Shown here: positions 60,368-64,000 of the stretch, piece after piece | How positions within the stretch are numbered: position 1 is the stretch's first letter | How the letters are laid out: every line of letters begins with the position of its first letter | DNA from: Synechococcus sp. HK05 | GTDB lineage: Bacteria; Cyanobacteriota; Cyanobacteriia; PCC-6307; Cyanobiaceae | Reading direction: 5' to 3' | NCBI RefSeq assembly: GCF_019104765.1 | Contig: NZ_JAHRXJ010000004.1 | Span: forward strand, 62,001-126,000 | Length of the DNA: 64,000 nucleotides | Position numbers and translations under genes: made by a program | Notes under the pieces: model-generated | Seen by the model: only the letters and a program-made list of their open reading frames with translations | What the model was told of the DNA's origin: nothing | Database searches by the model: none

Positions 60368-61918
60368 TCAAGCAACCGTTGCAACCATTTGGTCACGATG
60401 CTGCTGAGCCGCAGCGCGGATCTGCTCCAGCTCCGCCTCAGGCAGCTTCTCCAATTGCTTCATCACCAGTGCCATGCGCGGATTACGGCGCAGGCTTTCG
60501 GCGTGGCGATCAAGGAAATCCCAATACAGGCTGTTAAACGGGCAGGCCTTGGGGCCAGTGCGCTGCTTCACGTCGTAGCGGCAGCCCTTGCAGTAGGTGC
60601 TCATCCGCTTGATGTAGTTGCCGCTCGCGGCATAGGGCTTGCTGGCCAGGCGGCCGCCATCAGCGAACAGCCCCATGCCGATCACGTTGGTCTGCATCAC
60701 CCAGTCGTGGCCATCGATGAACATCCGGTGGAACCAGGCGGTCAACGCCTGGGGATCGAGGCCCGCGATCAGGCCGTAGTTGGCGAGCACCATCAGCCGC
60801 TGGATGTGGTGGGCATAGCCCGTGTGCCGCAGCTCAGCGAACACCGTGTCGAGGCAGCGCATGCCGCTTCCACCCAGCTGCTCAAACCACACCGGTAGCG
60901 GCAGCGTGGCCTGGAAGTGGTTGAGCCTGGGGTAGTCGCTGCCGAACCAGTGGTAGAGGCCATGGGTGTACTCGCGCCAGCCCAGGATCTGGCGAATCAC
61001 CCCCTCCAGCCCGGCCAAAGGCACCTGTTGCTCGAGTCCCGCCTGCTCCAGGCGCCGCACCACTTCGAGCGGATGCAGCAGACCCAGGTTCAGATACGGG
61101 GAGAGCAAGGCATGCCACAGCGTGGGCTCGCCGCTCACCATCGCGTCTTGATAGGGCCCAAAACCTGCCAGGCGGGTGGCGATGAAGTGCTCGAGCACCG
61201 CCAGGGCCTGGTGGCGCGTCACCGCCCAACCAAAGGGTTCGAGATCCCCCGGCAGAGGCTCCAGCCCTGCATCCTGGCGCTCGCGATCGAACTGCTCCAC
61301 CTTGGCGATCACCGCCTGGGTGATCGCATCGGGTTCAAACCACAGGGGCGCCGGGCCCTGCAAGCCCTTGGGGGGTGCCTTGCGGTTGTCGGCATCGAAG
61401 TTCCATTGCCCGCCGAGCGGTTGCGCCGCTTTGCCCTCGCCCTCCATCAACACCTGGAAGCGGCGGCGGCTCTCCCGATAAAACAACTCCAGGCGCAGCT
61501 GCTTGTAGCCCTGGGCCCAGGCTGCAAAGGCGTCGCGGCTCCACAGAAACGCATTGCTCTCGATCCACTGCAGCGGAATCGGTAACGCCAGGGCTTCGAT
61601 CGCCATTCGAAACCCACGGTCCGCGGGCTCCATCAGTTGAAGCGCCGAGATCCCGTGCTCTGCAACCCAGGCACTCACGGCCGTGCTGAAGCGCTCCGCT
61701 TCCAGGCAATCCACCTGCCAGCCGAGCTCCCGCAGCTCCGCGGCGAAATGGCGCATGGCGCTCCACACCAACACCAGCTTCTGGCGGTGATAAGCGCGCC
61801 GCTCCACCACAGAACGGCTCTCCACGAGCAACACGCGCGCGCTGCTCGGATCACAGCCCGCCAGGGCGGCCTGAGCCGTGTTGAGCTGATCACCCAACAC
61901 CCAGACACCAAGGGTCAT
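60368..61918 (-). CDS. FeS-type photolyase-related protein (PhrB/CryPro group)
   Basis: A 516-residue deoxyribodipyrimidine photolyase-related protein. Many bacterial members are (6-4) photolyases with FAD, a ribolumazine antenna and a 4Fe-4S cluster. The N-terminus [13 protein letters not shown] differs from class I photolyases. The flavin-binding region includes YTHGLYHWFGSDY, HTGYAHHIQRLMVLANYGLI and DGHDWVMQTNVIGMGLFADGG. Cluster cysteines are seen at YCKGCRYD and KACPFN, with MRCLD as a fourth. The ATG overlaps the preceding stop by four bases, coupling it with uvrC. Confidence 0.93.
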   Translation of the reverse strand: MTLGVWVLGDQLNTAQAALAGCDPSSARVLLVESRSVVERRAYHRQKLVLVWSAMRHFAAELRELGWQVDCLEAERFSTAVSAWVAEHGISALQLMEPADRGFRMAIEALALPIPLQWIESNAFLWSRDAFAAWAQGYKQLRLELFYRESRRRFQVLMEGEGKAAQPLGGQWNFDADNRKAPPKGLQGPAPLWFEPDAITQAVIAKVEQFDRERQDAGLEPLPGDLEPFGWAVTRHQALAVLEHFIATRLAGFGPYQDAMVSGEPTLWHALLSPYLNLGLLHPLEVVRRLEQAGLEQQVPLAGLEGVIRQILGWREYTHGLYHWFGSDYPRLNHFQATLPLPVWFEQLGGSGMRCLDTVFAELRHTGYAHHIQRLMVLANYGLIAGLDPQALTAWFHRMFIDGHDWVMQTNVIGMGLFADGGRLASKPYAASGNYIKRMSTYCKGCRYDVKQRTGPKACPFNSLYWDFLDRHAESLRRNPRMALVMKQLEKLPEAELEQIRAAAQQHRDQMVATVA

Positions 61919-62226
61919 GCCGGCGCCTCACCCGCCAGCCGGCAGGCCTTACGGGCCACGGCAGCGGCATAGCCACGCTCCACCAGACCAGCCGCAGGGC
62001 TGAGCCCACCGGTGCGGCAATCCACGGTGAGGCGCTCGCGGTGTCCCTGCTGATCACTCACGCGCATGCGCAGCTGGAAGTGATGCTTGGCGCTGCGCGT
62101 GATCTCATCACCGCAGATCGGGCCAACGCAGAGTCCAGGCGCTGCGGCAGCGGGCAGGGGCCAGCTCCCCAGAGCCAGCAGCAGCAGCAAGGCCACGGCC
62201 CACACGCAGGAGCGGATTCCTTTCAA
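61915..62226 (-). CDS. Small exported Cys protein between uvrC and photolyase
   Basis: A 103-residue protein whose only early start is a TTG at 62226, overlapping the uvrC stop by four bases (TTGA). A signal peptide ([24 protein letters not shown]) is followed by a mature part of about 73 residues with four cysteines ([23 protein letters not shown]). Function unknown. Its stop overlaps the photolyase ATG by four bases. Confidence 0.7.
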   Translation of the reverse strand: MKGIRSCVWAVALLLLLALGSWPLPAAAAPGLCVGPICGDEITRSAKHHFQLRMRVSDQQGHRERLTVDCRTGGLSPAAGLVERGYAAAVARKACRLAGEAPA

Positions 62227-64000
62227 CCAGCCAGCTCCAGCGCCTGTTCATTCTCCTGCTCCTGCGCATCAGGCAGGTCTTGCGGGTGGAAGTAGTCCCA
62301 CACCACCCGCGCCAAGCCCGGGCCCATGCCGGGTGCGGCAGCCAGGCTCTCCACACTGGCGAGCTGGATCGCGTCGATGGAGCGGAAGTGGGCGAGGAGC
62401 TCCTTGATCCGTTTGGGGCCCAGGCCGGGGATATCCGAGAGGCGGGAGCGCTTCATCCGTTCCCCTCGCTGCTGGCGGTGGAAGCTCACCGCAAAACGGT
62501 GGGCCTCATCGCGCAGACGAAGCAGCAGTTGCACGCCGAGCTGATCCGCTTCGCTCTCCAGCGGCTGCTTAGCCCCTGGCACAAACACCTCTTCGCGCTG
62601 CTTGGCCAGGGAGCACACCACCAGCTCCTCGTCGAGGTTCAGCTCCCGCAGGGCCTCCATCACGGCGGAGAGCTGTCCCTTGCCTCCGTCGATCATCACC
62701 ACATCGGGCCAATCGTTCAGTCCACCGGTATGCAGAGCGGATCCCGCCGCCCGGCGCAACTCCCGTAGATCCGCTCCCTCCGCTTTGGCCTGGGCCCAGC
62801 GACGAAAGCGGCGCCGCATGATCTCGGCCATGGCCATGAAGTCGTCGGAGTGGCCAGCGCGGATCGAACTGCTCTGAATCTTGTATTTGCGGTAGTGCTG
62901 CTTGGCGGGAAGACCATCGATGAACACCACCTGGGACGCCACGGCATCACTGCCTTGGATGTGGCTGATGTCGTAGCCCTCGATCCGCCGGGGTGGGTTG
63001 GGTAAGTCGAGCAATTGAGCCAGATCCTCCGTCGCCAGCAGGTTCTGTTCGCTAGCGCGCCGGGCCCGTTCCAGTTCGTAGCTGGCGTTACGCGTCACCA
63101 GTTCAATCAGGTCTGCTTTCTGAGAACGCTGCGGCACCGCCAGCTTCACTTTGCGCCCCCGCAACTCCGAGAGCCACGCTTCGATCAGTTCTTGTTGCGA
63201 CAACGGCACCTGCAGCAACAGCTCCGGTGGAATTTCCACCGGTTCCACCTGGCTGTAGTGCTCCTCCACCACGGTCTGCAACACGCGGCCAAGGGCTGCT
63301 GCCCGCTCCGGCGACGGTGGCAACTCGCCACCCGCTCCCTCTTCCGCAGCAGGCATGCCGATGGCATCAGCGGTAAAACCGAGGCGTCCCACGAGCTTGC
63401 CGGCGCGCATCTGGAAGAGCTGCACCGCTGCCACCCGCTCATCCGCCGCCAGGGCCAACACATCCCGACTCACGGAGCTGTCGCCCAGGCTCATCTTTTG
63501 ATCAGCGGTGAGGGTGTCAATCCCCTGCAGCTGATCGCGCACCCGCGCGGCGCTCTCGAAATCCAGCCGCTCGGCGTAGCGCTCCATCTGCTCCTGCAAC
63601 AGCTGCAGCAGCTCGTCGTTGCGTCCCTGAAACACCATCGCCACCTGGCGCAGGGTGCGGTGGTAATCCTCCGAGCTGATCTTTTCCTGGCACACGCCTG
63701 GGCAGCGACCGATGTCGTAGTTGAGGCAGGTGCGCTCTTTATGCAAGGGCTGGGGGCGTTGCCGCAGTGGGAACACCCGTTTCACCAAACCGAGCGTGCG
63801 CCGCAGCAGGCCCACATCCACATAGGGCCCGTAGAACCGATCCAGAGGCGAGCGAAACCGCCGCCGCCGCGTAATGAAGATGCGCGGGTAGGCCTCACTC
63901 CAGGTGATGCAGAGATAGGGATATTTCTTGTCATCCTTCAGCAGCACGTTGAAGTGCGGCTGGTGATTTTTGATCAGGTTGGCTTCGAGCGCCAGGGCCT
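62223..64000 (-). CDS. uvrC: Excinuclease ABC subunit C, N-terminus cut by window end
   Basis: The UvrC incision subunit of nucleotide excision repair. The visible part is at least 591 codons and continues beyond 64000. The N-terminal GIY-YIG domain is only partly seen ([31 protein letters not shown]). The UVR motif is [18 protein letters not shown], the C-terminal RNase H-like nuclease region includes [23 protein letters not shown] and [18 protein letters not shown], and two helix-hairpin-helix motifs close the protein ([33 protein letters not shown]). It heads the downstream minus-strand run. Confidence 0.95.
   Translation of the reverse strand, partial: ALALEANLIKNHQPHFNVLLKDDKKYPYLCITWSEAYPRIFITRRRRFRSPLDRFYGPYVDVGLLRRTLGLVKRVFPLRQRPQPLHKERTCLNYDIGRCPGVCQEKISSEDYHRTLRQVAMVFQGRNDELLQLLQEQMERYAERLDFESAARVRDQLQGIDTLTADQKMSLGDSSVSRDVLALAADERVAAVQLFQMRAGKLVGRLGFTADAIGMPAAEEGAGGELPPSPERAAALGRVLQTVVEEHYSQVEPVEIPPELLLQVPLSQQELIEAWLSELRGRKVKLAVPQRSQKADLIELVTRNASYELERARRASEQNLLATEDLAQLLDLPNPPRRIEGYDISHIQGSDAVASQVVFIDGLPAKQHYRKYKIQSSSIRAGHSDDFMAMAEIMRRRFRRWAQAKAEGADLRELRRAAGSALHTGGLNDWPDVVMIDGGKGQLSAVMEALRELNLDEELVVCSLAKQREEVFVPGAKQPLESEADQLGVQLLLRLRDEAHRFAVSFHRQQRGERMKRSRLSDIPGLGPKRIKELLAHFRSIDAIQLASVESLAAAPGMGPGLARVVWDYFHPQDLPDAQEQENEQALELAG

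Overview
The window comes from a high-GC, phycobilisome-containing picocyanobacterium of the Synechococcus/Cyanobium type. The evidence is an apcD allophycocyanin gene, pxcA/cemA, a Psb32-like TPM protein, a CCB2/CCB4-like cytochrome b6f assembly factor, hemJ, purS/purQ, a cobN-type aerobic cobaltochelatase and several small protein families restricted to cyanobacteria. The organism is inferred from gene content only. I recognised no rRNA, integrase, transposase, phage gene or CRISPR array.

Layout. 0-5.5 kb: upp, a lumenal-type pentapeptide protein, a cobalamin riboswitch followed by hupE and a CobW-family GTPase with a His-rich loop, then purS-purQ and an LD-carboxypeptidase. 5.5-10.3 kb: a 2-Cys peroxiredoxin, several small conserved or secreted proteins, a fatty acid desaturase and a DUF2811 protein. 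10.3-16.2 kb: malic enzyme, a DUF4278 peptide, two NblA-like small proteins, a hydrophobic pentapeptide-repeat/DUF3721 protein, a Na+/alanine symporter, an RRM protein and tRNA-Met. 16.2-26.1 kb: LysM/M23 peptidase, trmL-cobU-pxcA, Psb32-like, TerB-like, CCB2/4-like, lptC, metG and an FAD oxidoreductase. 26.1-33.2 kb: a visibly AT-richer island with a Nif11-like protein, a large sulfatase, secreted proteins, a DsbA-like thioredoxin, a Cys-rich secreted protein, a VTT membrane protein and a LuxR-type regulator. 33.2-40.4 kb: rnb-rpsR-rpmG, pheT, rlmD and apcD. 40.4-41.4 kb: about 1 kb almost without genes. 41.4-49.9 kb: an RHH-J-domain fusion, a DUF3370 protein, a sigma factor, and the overlapping cluster DUF2237-gpsA-phzF-spoIID-apa. 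49.9-58.3 kb: ilvE-metH divergent from cobN. 58.3-64 kb: a minus-strand run uvrC (cut by the window end)-secreted protein-photolyase-DUF2811-hemJ-PHP.

How the genes connect. Cobalamin recurs: a B12 riboswitch over a probable cobalt importer and metallochaperone (1.3-3.1 kb), cobU (18 kb), B12-dependent metH (50-53.6 kb) and cobN (54.6 kb). Photosynthesis maintenance is the second theme (apcD, NblA-like pair, pxcA, Psb32-like, CCB2/4-like, hemJ). Gene packing is tight, with many 1-4 nt same-strand overlaps, and several convergent pairs share stop-codon bases or overlap by tens of bases.

The least explained items are the NblA-like pair next to the hydrophobic-repeat/DUF3721 protein, the AT-rich island with its Cys-rich secreted protein beside a DsbA-like oxidoreductase, and the RHH-J-domain fusion. 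Everything here was read by eye: family names rest on recognised motifs and no database search was run.
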